Assembly: GCF_964204645.1 (NCBI RefSeq)
Contig: NC_134030.1
Span: forward strand, 6,260,278 to 6,324,277
Reading direction: 5' to 3'
Source: Tubulanus polymorphus
Taxonomy: Eukaryota; Nemertea; Palaeonemertea; Tubulaniformes; Tubulanidae
Length of the DNA: 64,000 nt
Of this stretch, positions 38,881 through 64,000 are shown piece after piece (within the stretch, counting starts at the first letter, position 1; every line of letters begins with the position of its first letter). The position numbers and the translations under genes are program-made. The notes under the pieces are model-generated. The model was not told where the DNA came from and searched no databases. It saw only the letters and a program-made list of their open reading frames with translations.

Positions 38881-41800
38881 ATGATGTTTTCCCTGTTTTG
38901 CCGTTGTCAGTCAATACGCACAATAGATTCTATCCAGCGAATCGTCTCATATCGTTACTTTCCCGGGCAAAAACTCGTCACTTCTACATTTACTACTACT
39001 ACAACAGCAACACGAACTGGTAGTGGTACCTCATCAAATCCTGTTGCCTCGCTGCCAGTTGTTGTCGATGTTTGTAGGAATTTCTACAGCACCAGTAAGT
39101 GTAGTTACATGTGAATGGAGCTATTGATATTTCCAAAAACCCTGCCTCTCTTATGTGTAATAAAAGTTTTAATTTTAGATTGAAAAACAAAGTTTGTTAG
39201 TATTTTGTGATGTCACAGTGTGTGGAGCCAGCGGCCATTATCTTTTTAAACGCATCAATAGCAAGACGTTTTTTCTTGGATTTATTGCAGAATAACCACT
39301 CAAAACACAAATACACTATCAAAAACCCCAGGAACTGTATCCCAAGCCCATCGGCGAGTGCCTGTGGACTGTGTGCCTTCCCGGACCCCCTGTCCCTGCG
39401 ATCATCGATTAGGGGAAAATTGGCCCAAATTCATGACCATAAAATACTGTTATTTTTTAAACTTATAGGTTCAGGTGATAGTCCAAGTATCATTTGAAAT
39501 TACTCTTTATCCAGAAATTTAGTTGGATTGATTTCGTAAGGAACTTGGCATTTAGGGATTTATTGAGCCACATACTTGATTTGTGAATGATTTTAGTGAT
39601 CTTATGTCATTTCAGCATCTAAATCAGTATCCACAACCGGTGGAGGCAGGCAGTCTTTTTCATTTCAACAAATCTATCGTAATCGTAAAGCCGAAGCACG
39701 GTGTAGCGTTCTGATCCAGGTTGCCAATAAACTCAGCTGTAATGAGTTGTATAGAATTTGTCAGAATGTTGGCACCATTAAAAAGATGTATTACGGTTCA
39801 AACAGAAAGGTTAGTTCAGCGCTCCTGTTCTGGTTACTTAGCACTCGAATTAAGCTTCTATGGTGAAAAGCAACCCTTGGGCTGAGTTTCATGGAAAGGA
39901 TTAACTTTAATTTAGAAATCAACAAAATCTAGGGAGAAATTCAATCAAGCTCAAGTGGCTTTCATATTATTCATTAAATATTTTTTTGAAATGTATGAAC
40001 AATTTTATAGTATCTGTGGTTGAAGATCCTATTTATAGATTGAATACTTGTAACGATAGTATTTTCTTTTTAGGATTATGTTCTGGTTGAATTCAACGAT
40101 GAATCATCAGTTGAAACTCTCCTCTCTCAAGCCACACATTTCCCGGACACGGCTAAAGTACCGTGTAGAACTAGAATGTTATATTTCGGTCGGCCGAAAA
40201 TTGATAATCATTCGACCTTATCAGTTACGGCTCCTGTTGAATTTGAAGCGAATAAAGGGTGTGACATGACAGCTTTACAACATGCAACATCGGTTAGTAC
40301 GGAACATTCCTTCCTGCTCTAAAATACATCTATTGCAGGAAAGTATCTGAATTTCAGCACTGTTAAAAACATGCTTCCTATCAATAGGTTTCACTGATGT
40401 AGGTTGAATTAAATTCAATATGGTTTTCATGGTTTCTTTTTAGGTAACCGGACAAATCAATTTATATTATCAATCGGAGAGACAGACAGAGATGGGAACG
40501 AGGTTGAGATATTTTCTGTGCACGCTATTAGAGGATGCATTTCGAGGATTATTCCCGGGTGTTGAGGTTTTTCCTTTTGGTTCATCGGCGAGCGGCTTGG
40601 CTCGACATAACAGCGATCTGGATATCATACTGAGTTTAGGACAGCAGAATTCAAATGCTAAAGTTAGTATAAATACCAGTCCTGAATCGCCAATTCATGC
40701 AGGTATCATCATACTGGAGCCTGGGACCATCCCATTGGACTTTCATGTAGTTTGAAATGTGCTGATGAGATATGAATTTCAACCTCAAGAAAACCTGTCA
40801 ATCTTTAGGATTGATCAGGCTTTAAGAAATGATACCTTGTTTCTCTGAATCAGACGTGCGGCCTGATCATTTTGTAAACTGCAATAAAATTTGTAATCAG
40901 TTCATATCTATAGCTGCCTGATATGGTTAGCTTGATAATGATTTATAAAAATCAATGTACAGGCTTATATAGGTGGCCGGGTCAGCGTTTAAGCTCAGCA
41001 GAAATGAGAAACAAGGTATCAATTCGATAACGTAATCACAGTACGTAATTACAGTAGATCAAACATCGAACTCATTTTTCAGGCTGATTCAAATCTTCGT
41101 TTCATGACGCGTAAACTCCACCCCGACGAGAATCATAATAAACAGTTCACAAAACGAACATTAGACGTGATCGCGAACACGTTGGATTTATTTCTACCGC
41201 AGTACGAGCAAGTACAAAGTATCCTGAATGCTCGAGTGCCGATCGTTAATTTCAAACACGACGCAACGAATATCACCTGCGATTTGTCACTTAATAACAG
41301 GTAAGTATCAATTGTTTATTCACCGAGAAGAATTGAAACATCACTACAGTAGACTCAGCTTGAGTCGGATCCGATTAACTCTGATCCAGGAAACTTCAGG
41401 TAGTCATAAAAATCAAGGGTAAACTTAGGGAATTTGACTAAATTTACAAAAATCCTGGATTACTCAGGGAATTTTGATGTGATTGACTACGGGTTTCTTT
41501 ATCTGCGTGATTCATAATGAATGGTTCATTCCAAAGCAAGAAGTGGCCATCTTGGGATAACCGTTCAACTAGTTGAAATATTTTTTTTCACAGGGTGGCC
41601 ACTGACCTGGAAAACTCAGGGAATTTGGATAATACTATTGACCACGTGTTTTTTTATCGTACATGTTTCAATGGAAAGTGAATAAATTGTGATGTATTAA
41701 AACCCAGGTATTTCGCTGATTCACTCAGGGTATTTTGTGTAATCACATTGAAAAATCAGGGAAAACTCAGGGGATTTGTAAATGGCCACCTTGTGTGACA

Positions 41801-43120
41801 CCAAGATATCCAACTTGGATACAGACACATTTTTAAGTCCCAAAAAGTCCAACTTGAGTGGAGTCTACTGTATTCATTTTAGCTGAAATGTTGTTGTACT
41901 TTGATTTCATGTACCCATGTATAAAATTCGTTCTGCATTTTTGTTTTATTTAACAGATCGGGAATACTGATGTCCGAAGTTTTGTTTACGTTGTGTCAGT
42001 TGGATTCTCGATTTCGTTCGCTGTTGTTCATACTCAGAAAATGGGCGAGCAACAAAGGGTTAACGTTGACTCGTCCGGGGCCGCGGTTTTCAAACTTTAT
42101 GCTCGGATGTTTAGTGATACACTTTCTACAAACTCGACCGGTTCCGATTCTCCCTCCTTTAAACCGCATCATATCTAAAGGTAAATAAAAATTTTGGGGA
42201 GACTGAGCAGATCCAGACGGGAGCACAAGGAGCAATGTTGTCCCGTCGCAAGTTTACCATGCCCTTTTGAAAATATTATGGCAATATATTTCGAAGAACT
42301 TTTTCCTCCTACAACTGATAAGACAGCAGTCTGCAGCGCAAGATTTAGATGATATTCCCATAATGTCCCTCAAGTGCCTAGAAATTGTGTGAAAATGCGC
42401 TGATGTTTCAAAATTTTCTAGATCCTTGTTTTGGCTGCGTGGATACTCACTTAACTTGCCTTTTTCGGTATATATGCCCTTTTCATTTCTTCGTGCTCCT
42501 GTCAATCTGCCCCCGGATCCACCCCTGGTAGTGGTTTCTATTTAGTAGTGCTTGATTTCATGATATATATATATTCATTTATTTACATGTAGATAATGAG
42601 ATTTTGACTGAATATTGGACTCTACCGAAATCTGAGAATCAAGAGGATTTAGGTGAGAAATCTTTCTATTTCCGACCTATTCAATAGTTGGTCTGCTTAG
42701 ACAAGAGAATTGCTGTCACTTTTTCCAAATGCATTATTACTTTTTCTTTCAGGTGAACTTCTGCTCGGATTTTACGAGTATTTTGCGAACTTTCCGTTTC
42801 ACAATCAAGCGATCTCGCTACTCGATGGCGTGAAAACGTTCAAACAGGAGCGAACATTTCAAGGAGACATGTTCGTGGAGAATCCACTGGACTCTAGTCA
42901 TAACGTCACTCAGAACGTTCGTTTAAAGGAATTACAATATTTAAAAGCGTGTTTGAACACGGCCTATCAACAGTTAGGAAATACCTGGGAATGTAGCGAT
43001 CACCCGTGGGGTATAATACCGTTGTTACAACAAGAGTTTTTTGTTAAAGACATCCATCTCGGAGTCCGGGCAAAAGACTTGTTCGCGACCATGCGAAATA
43101 AACTCGAAGATTCGTTATGA
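38881..43120 (+). CDS. MTPAP: Mitochondrial poly(A) polymerase
   Basis: Eight exons, 38881-39094, 39616-39809, 40074-40292, 40444-40662, 41083-41300, 41957-42180, 42593-42652 and 42753-43120, encode 571 aa (human 582). The nucleotidyltransferase signature FGSSASGLARHNSDLDI carries catalytic Asp267 and Asp269. A third Asp is at about 349 in TCDLSLNNR. The PAP-associated domain contains SNFMLGCLVIHFLQ and PVPILPPL. An N-terminal RNP-like module precedes the catalytic core, as in MTPAP. The start MMFSLFCRCQSIRTIDSIQR is Arg-rich and free of acidic residues before Asp16, fitting a mitochondrial presequence; no upstream start improves it. The enzyme adds poly(A) to mitochondrial mRNAs. AATAAA is at 43158-43163. 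Confidence 0.93.
41347..41870. mobile_element. Tigger/pogo-like MITE with TA duplication, MTPAP intron 5
   Basis: The ends CAGTAGACTC (41347-41356) and GAGTCTACTG (41861-41870) are inverted and flanked by TA on both sides (41345-41346, 41871-41872), as for Tc1/mariner-superfamily elements. There is no transposase inside. A second inverted-repeat element (41591-41794) is nested within it. Confidence 0.65.
41591..41794. mobile_element. Nested short inverted-repeat element (CAGGGTGGCCAC family)
   Basis: CAGGGTGGCCACTGACCTGG at the left pairs with GGCCACCTTG at the right end. Both sub-termini carry GGAAAACTCAGGG words in inverse orientation. Related fragments occur at 14993 and 51773. It is non-coding. 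Confidence 0.6.
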
Positions 43121-43157
43121 TCAGAAATGACTGTGTCTAGATTTATATGAAATTATG

Positions 43158-43163
43158 AATAAA
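43158..43163 (+). terminator. Poly(A) signal of MTPAP
   Basis: AATAAA 38 nt after the MTPAP stop codon, giving a very short 3' UTR. Confidence 0.65.
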
Positions 43164-43984
43164 AACATTGATATGAGTTCAGTTGGTTCCTCAGTTTCCT
43201 TCCTTCCTTCCTTTTTGCAGTCACGTCACACGAACACCTCAAATGAATTGATCAATGAAATCATCTGAATTATTCGCCCTCCATCCTGAATTCCTCATCC
43301 TTAGAATATTTAAGGCTTAAAAAATAGATACCTTGTTTCTCATCTCTGCTGAGCTTTAAAGTTGACCCAGCTGACCCTGTACATAACTTGCCCATAACAG
43401 ACCCTGCAGCTATTAGAAATGAACTAATTACAAATTTTATCGCAGTTTTACAAATATGACCCAGCCGATTAGGAGAAACGAGGTATCATTCTTTTTAGCC
43501 TGCCTAAAGATTCATCTTTCAGCGCTTAAACTCTGTGATATTAACACACTTTTATTTAGCTTCAAAATTACAGAATAAATCAAAATTTAGTTGAGCAATC
43601 GTGATAGTAATACTTTATAATCTATTACACACAAGTCTTATTTAGCTTTAATTCAAGTGAACATTATTGTGAACCTAATACAATGTATCTGAAAACATTT
43701 TGGCACTTGAGGTTTTTGATACATGTAGTTACTAAAAGTAACGCAAGAGAAGTTGTAGAAAATAAATCCATTGTTAGATCAGAATACAAAATTAATAAGT
43801 CTTGGTTAAAAGAATTGCAAACATGAATTTGTCATGGATACAATATCTGTCATGAAAACCTAGCCCTCATCCGAGCATCGCAATTTATCCTGATGTGCAG
43901 TTCAATGTGAATTGCCATTCAAAGCAGTAAGTTGTAATAAGCGGTAATGGATTTTAATGGACTGAATTTCCAGATTTATCTGTA

Positions 43985-44310
43985 ATTATTGCAAGGTGTG
44001 AATTATGCACATAAAATTCATCAGACAGACATGTATAAATTGAGATACAAGATAGGCTATTTGACATTCAGTGTTTTAGTGGAGGAATGTTTCTTAAATA
44101 AGGTGTGAATTATTGCAAGGTGTGAATTATGCACATAACGATCGGAGTCCGGGCAAAAGACTTGTTCGCGACCATGCGAAATAAACTCGAAGATTATTGC
44201 AAGGTGTGAATTATGCACATAAAATTCATCAGACAGACATGTATAAATTGAGATACAAGATAGGCTATTTGACATTCAGTGTTTTAGTGGAGGAATGTTT
44301 CTTAAATAAG
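43985..44310. repeat. Perfect 118-bp direct duplication enclosing a copied MTPAP exon fragment
   Basis: 43985-44102 and 44193-44310 are identical over 118 bp. Between them is a further 35-bp partial copy and then 44142-44195, an identical 54-nt copy of MTPAP exon 8 (source 43059-43112) in the same orientation. The copy has no start, stop context or splice sites. Perfect identity implies a very recent event or an assembly artefact. Confidence 0.88.
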
Positions 44311-44547
44311 AGAAAATAAACTTCGAGTTCAAATAGACAACGATCGATGACAGAGGGAAGGAATTCTTGTCTTAAACCCACACCAGCTTTAATGAGCAAA
44401 ATCCATAATAATGTTTAAATGACAAATGCGTCATTGACAAGACAGAAAAAACATTGAACACAGCACAGCAAAATTTGTGTATGAAATAAATTGAAAAAAA
44501 AATAAAATGAAATTTTTATAAGACTGGAAGATATGATTTTTTCAGAC

Positions 44548-44553
44548 TTTATT
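44548..44553 (-). terminator. Poly(A) signal of ALDH
   Basis: AATAAA on the minus strand, about 235 nt beyond the ALDH stop. Confidence 0.55.
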
Positions 44554-44786
44554 ACAAAAAACCAAAGTTTGAATTTTTCAAATTCTTTTAAAAAGCACAT
44601 TTTGATATTGTTAGCACATGATAGTGTATTCCTCAATTCTTAACCTATGATATGAAGATCTTTAGCGCAATCTAGGCTAATCATATTTTTATCTTTACTA
44701 ATCTCTTAATATAAGATTAAGCATAAGTGAAGATTGACGTCATCCCAAATACTAAAGGGAGACTTGTGCAAACTTGTACGGGGTAC

Positions 44787-46460
44787 TTAAGAATTTTTCT
44801 GAGGGATCTTAATAGTGACGCATTTAACCTCGGAATACGCTTCCAAGCCGTATTCTCCGAGTTCACGACCCATACCGGACATCTTATACCCACCGAATGG
44901 TGCAGCTGCATCGAACGCGTCGAAGCAGTTGACCCAAACGGTACCAGCGCGCAGGTTATTCGCCAGGTGCAACGCGTGGTCGAGGTTTTTCGTTTGCACC
45001 GCTGCCGCCAGACCGTAGATCGTTTTGCCGGCGCGTTCGATCAATTCGTCCATCGTTTTGAACTTGATCAGTTGTTGAACGGGTCCGAAAATCTCTTCTT
45101 TCGCGATCGTCATTTCGTCTGTGACGTCCGCGAACACGGTCGGCTGCACGTAGAAACCTTTATCGCCCATTCGTTCGCCGCCGACGAGAAGCTTCGCGCC
45201 CTCTTTCTTTCCGGTGCCGATCAGCGCTAGGATCTTGTCCATCTGCTCGCCGTCGACTTGCGGGCCTTGTTCGTTAGTCTCGATGAACGGGTCGCCGACC
45301 GAGCGTTTCTTTGCGCGTTCCACGCTCGCCTCGACGAACTGATCGTAGATATCCGCGTGAACGAACGTACGAGACCCGGCGCAGCAGCATTGACCTTGAT
45401 TGAAGAACAGCGCGAAATGACTCGTCTCCACGGCTTCGGCGATGTCCACGTCGTTCAAGATGATGTTCGGGCTTTTGCCGCCGAGTTCCAAAGTCATCCT
45501 TTTCAGGTTTGACTCGGCAGCCATCTTGGCGACGAGCTGACCGACTTCAGTAGAACCTGAAATCATAGATGCGTTAGTTTTAAAACTCGATTAACAACAA
45601 TTAGAATTATGGGATCATACCTTGTTATGGTTTTAGATTCAGACTAGTGAGATGTGTTTACCTGTAAAAGCTACTTTGTCAAGATTCATGTGTGAAGCGA
45701 TTGCGGCTCCAGCAGTTGGTCCATATCCCGGTATGATGTTAATGACACCAGGGGGAAACCCAGCTTCAGCTGTCAAGGCCGCGACGTGGTTCGCGCTAAG
45801 AGGGGTTTGTTCGGCCGTTTTCATCACCAATGTATTACCCATCGCCAGCGCTGGACCAAGTTTCCATGCTTGCATCAGCAACGGGAAATTCCACGGAATA
45901 ATCTGTCCGCAAACGCCGACCGGCTCGTGTCGAGTGTAGGTGAAGAAATCGCCGCGAACTGGAATCGTTTTACCGTGATTCTTATCGGCCCAACCCGCGT
46001 AGTATCGGTAGACTTGGATCGACAGTTGCAAGTCGGCGGCCTTCGCTACGGCGTAGGGTTTACCATTGTCGAGCGTCTCCAATGCGGCAAGATGCTCCAA
46101 ATCTCGCTCCATCAGATCGGCGAGCTTGTGCAAAAGTCGACCGCGATCTGCAGCGTCCATTCGTCTCCACGGCGATCCCAGACGGAATGCTTCGTTGGCC
46201 GCTTTGACGGCGATGTCGACGTCGGCTTTGTCGCCCTCGGCAATTTCGCAGATTTTTTCACCAGTCGACGGGTTTATCGTCGGAAATGTTTTGCCGCTGA
46301 CAGCATCGACCCATTCATTGTTGATGAATAGTTTAGTGTACTCGACCGGGACGGTATCGTGGGATGGTGCAGCAGCTGCCTTCGTTGACATGGTGGCGAT
46401 GGCATGTTTGCGCAGTGGGGCGAGTCGGCTGCTTGCGGATAGGAAACGAGACAGAGACAT
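44787..46460 (-). CDS. ALDH2: Mitochondrial aldehyde dehydrogenase (ALDH2/ALDH1B1 type)
   Basis: Two coding exons on the minus strand, 46460-45662 and 45556-44787, encode 522 aa (human ALDH2 517). The enzyme oxidises aldehydes to acids with NAD+. Key residues: Asn in [20 protein letters not shown], the Gly motif FTGSTEVG across the exon junction, general base Glu290 in LELGGKSP, and catalytic Cys324 in [11 protein letters not shown]. The C-terminus [20 protein letters not shown] is typical. The Arg/Ser-rich leader [19 protein letters not shown] is a mitochondrial presequence. An acceptor at 46529/46530 shows an upstream non-coding exon. Both coding exons are strikingly GC-rich with biased codons, and the gene has lost most introns compared with vertebrate ALDH2. 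Confidence 0.94.
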
Positions 46461-46969
46461 CTTTTTGGTAGAATTTACTGCTGAGCGTAGAGTAGGCCTA
46501 GGTGTGTCGTCAAGGACAAGGTCAGTCTGCAAAAGATAAAAGCGAAAGTGAAAGTAACTGAACTGCGCATGACTAAATAATCAGAATGAAAAAAAAAAAA
46601 TTGAAATGAAACTGAAAGTCAAAATTAATGTTGCATGCAGCAGCATACTTTAATTAATTTGTCAAACTTAACAACTTTACTTATTCTTATAAGAATCAAG
46701 AATCAAGATAGACAGTTGAATTTAGTTGACAATCACCAAAACAAGTAAAAAATTGCGTTAATTATCTGTGAAGGCGTACCCGTATAAATGGCGACGCTAT
46801 CTATCCTATTTAAAAACAGCAAACCTGTTGGCAACTGACCCGATAAGTCGAATACCATTACATGCTGCCACCTAGCGCCGGGTGTCGATAAAATCAAAAC
46901 CATCTGGTGCTGCCCTCTCCCGTCAGATCTATACATGACCTAGTTTATTTAATCGAAAGGCGTTCAAAA
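46461..46969. promoter_or_regulatory. Head-to-head interval ALDH / Neurexin-IV
   Basis: 509 bp separate the translation starts of the divergent ALDH and Nrx-IV genes. The ALDH leader is spliced (acceptor at 46529/46530), so its first exon and promoter must lie further right, between here and Nrx-IV. No TATA box or named operator could be recognised. Confidence 0.5.
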
Positions 46970-61913
<14,944 letters not shown>

Positions 61914-61979
61914 ATCATTGTCGGATAGCTACGTGCCGTATATACTGGTATATGTTACCACAAGCAATCGCTACTTTGT

Positions 61980-62203
61980 ACAGGGTTCTTACGGGTTTGG
62001 GAAGTCTTTGAAAATGGGAAGTTTACACATTTTATAACAAACTTTATGAAAATACTTTAGGCCCATCTACATGAGAGTAATGATCCTTTATTTTCAATCT
62101 ACAGGGGGGAAAAGTTCAGGCCTCTGCAATGTGAAACTTAGGGGTATGGAAAATTTATTATCTGGGTATGGAAAATGAAATTGGGAAACCCAAAAGAACC
62201 CTG
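61980..62203. mobile_element. CAGGGTTC-family element in the Nrx-IV 3' region
   Basis: The left end CAGGGTTCTTACGGGTTTGG and the right end CCCAAAAGAACCCTG form inverted termini of about 20 bp, with GGAAGTC/GGTATGGAAAA words inside. It starts 66 bp after the Nrx-IV stop, so it may be part of the 3' UTR. Confidence 0.6.
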
Positions 62204-64000
62204 TTTATACATATACATACAATATAAACTTTATTTATTTATTCATTCCGTGCAAATTTACGCAAACTATTGTTATGTCCATCCATATTCGAAATCCATC
62301 CAATACTGTCTTATTCAACATTCCAGAAGCATGCTTTCAATAACCATTTCCATATTTGTTCATATTTCCTTGAATTTGAAAATCAATCTACACACACCAG
62401 GTACTACTCTGCTATTTCACAATTTGTAGTTCATGGCGATTTATTATTATTCTTGAACCGTGAATATTCTGCTGCTAAATGAAAAGCAGATCTGTGATTA
62501 CGGGATATACACAGGTATTGCTCGTTTTAAAGGGCTTACCGTTAATGCTGGTTTAATATTATGATTCATCGAAATCTAACAAATATAGAATTTGTTATTA
62601 CGCCTTGCTTCCCCTGATGTACATTTATTATGATATAACAAAAACGTTTGCCTAGTGGGTATAATTGTATATTTTTGCTGGTTGCATACTTTATATTTCA
62701 AGATTCTACGTGACATAACGTACGTTTCTTAAGCCCTCTGTATTTTGATTGATTTCCTCCTTTGAACTTAGAATAGAATCAATTCAAGAGTTCAAATATT
62801 TTGAAAAAAACTGCGCGTTGGATTGGATTGCTGCATGCACACATTCGAACTCTGAATACCTACTGATGTATGATGAATTTGTGGCCAATGGATAAAAAAA
62901 GATGTGTTATACATATAAACAAACAATCATTAAAGGTGGTTTAAGGAAATGATTTAGAACGAGTCTTTTGTAAATAAATATTGATGAGGCTTTTTGTATG
63001 AGTTTTATATATTTATCTAGCTGTAAAAATGAAAAACGTATCATAACGTATTAGTTTTAAACATTTATTTATATCTATCAATATTTGTGTCTCGAGACTA
63101 ATCGACAATGAAAATGACTGCAGTTAAGAGAATGTTTTAAGCTTGAAATTGGTCAATATTGAGTTGTTACTAATCTAATCCATCCTTTCTCTATGAGATT
63201 CCGTCACATAGTTTTTGCAGTCTTAAACCTTTATTCTCAATTCTATTCAAATCTTTGTATTAAATTATTTAAATTATCAATAGTTTTCATTAATTTGTAA
63301 TATGATTTTTTCCTAAGCGCTTCGATCATTGGAAATCATTATGATTCAATTCTATGTATTGTACAGGTTTTATAAGGATACTTTCTGTTATGATGCACAG
63401 AAATAATAAAAATATTTTACATTTTATACTCAAAATATAGAAATTTTTGTTGTGTATAGGCTTCAGCTTTTACACTGCATACTGCAGCCATATTCATAAA
63501 TCCTCAGTTAGCGTAGTTTCTTGGTAAGTGGCTGTCCGTAAAAGACGTCCAAGGTCGATGGGGTTTGTGAACTGTTTGATTCATAACTATACTATGAGGG
63601 ACAGCAGCGCATATCCTAAGTGGCCTGTGCAGGGTTAATAGCACTTTACAGCACTTTCGTGAAAAGCACAGATCGGGACCTTATATTTTCTTAGACTTGC
63701 TACAAACCATGCTGGGGGTTTTTTGTCCGAGAATGAACCATGCATGCGATATCGAAATGAAAACTAACTAACAAACTTTCAATATCAGAAGATAATGTTA
63801 TTGGTATCACATTATTTATCTTCATACATTCTCACATCTTCATACAATTTTCGTGTATAAATGAAAAAGGATAATAGCTACTACCATAAAAGTACATGCG
63901 TAAGTAACTGACAAGATTCATTAAAGAGATAAAAAACTGTTCATATCACCTTTGCTAAAACAATAAAACTGAATTACATAAATAAAATATTTATAAAATA
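62204..64000. other. Nrx-IV 3' UTR and downstream sequence
   Basis: AT-rich without a recognisable gene. Candidate poly(A) signals include AATAAA around 62972 and AATAATAAAAAT around 63402. The neighbour to the right is not reached. Confidence 0.5.

Larger units (their letters stand above)
43121..44786. other. Interval MTPAP / ALDH, with the ALDH 3' UTR
   Basis: This region holds the MTPAP poly(A) signal at 43158 and a TTCC repeat near 43197-43212. A recent local duplication containing an MTPAP exon copy lies at 43985-44310. The minus-strand poly(A) signal of ALDH (TTTATT on plus, 44548-44553) is also here. No other gene is seen. Confidence 0.55.

Noticed and set aside
44727-46539. Long plus-strand open frames (up to 181 codons) opposite ALDH
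   Set aside because: They are antisense shadows created by the GC-rich, codon-biased ALDH exons. No domain, no splice logic, no independent support.

Overview
This is an intron-rich, AT-rich nuclear segment from an invertebrate bilaterian animal. Coding parts sit in short exons with GT/AG borders and poly(A) signals. There are no bacterial features. The proteins are conserved metazoan families. The Neurexin-IV/CASPR-type cell adhesion gene, the intronless FMRFamide-like GPCR and the many short non-autonomous repeats fit a marine spiralian or other non-vertebrate bilaterian. The species cannot be named from sequence alone.

Layout, left to right: (1) an EF-hand protein on the minus strand, running off the left edge (1-2583). 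(2) Mitochondrial-type serine hydroxymethyltransferase, 11 exons, plus strand (5162-10479), with a ~690 bp inverted-repeat transposon in intron 1. (3) Mitoribosomal protein bL32m/MRPL32 (minus, 11035-12021), head to head with proteasome subunit alpha-2/PSMA2 (plus, 12139-15538); their start codons are 117 bp apart. (4) ORC2, 14 exons, with a long low-complexity N-terminus (15985-21209). (5) KLHL18-like BTB-BACK-Kelch protein, 10 exons, minus strand (22697-26510). (6) A repeat-rich region (27100-31515) with an inverted pair of LINE fragments, a degenerate tandem array and what looks like a multi-exon non-coding RNA built from tandemly duplicated exons. (7) A gene-poor stretch with diverged repeats (31516-35918). 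(8) A single-exon rhodopsin-class GPCR (35919-36920). (9) A ~490 bp near-perfect foldback (38045-38530). (10) Mitochondrial poly(A) polymerase MTPAP, 8 exons (38881-43120). (11) A mitochondrial ALDH2-type aldehyde dehydrogenase with only two coding exons, minus strand (44787-46460). (12) A complete Neurexin-IV/CASPR gene (46970-61913).

Exon models were built by hand. For every complete multi-exon gene the phases close and the total length matches the family: SHMT 490 aa, MRPL32 192, PSMA2 237, ORC2 862, KLHL18 569, MTPAP 571, ALDH 522, Nrx-IV 1317.

Most interesting: Nrx-IV carries two pairs of duplicated, phase-matched exons. One pair lies in the discoidin domain: both exons are 188 nt, so including both breaks the frame. 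The other pair encodes the extracellular stalk just before the membrane. The non-coding cassette-exon locus, two insertions of nearby exon fragments set between direct duplications, and the MRPL32/PSMA2 bidirectional pair also deserve attention.
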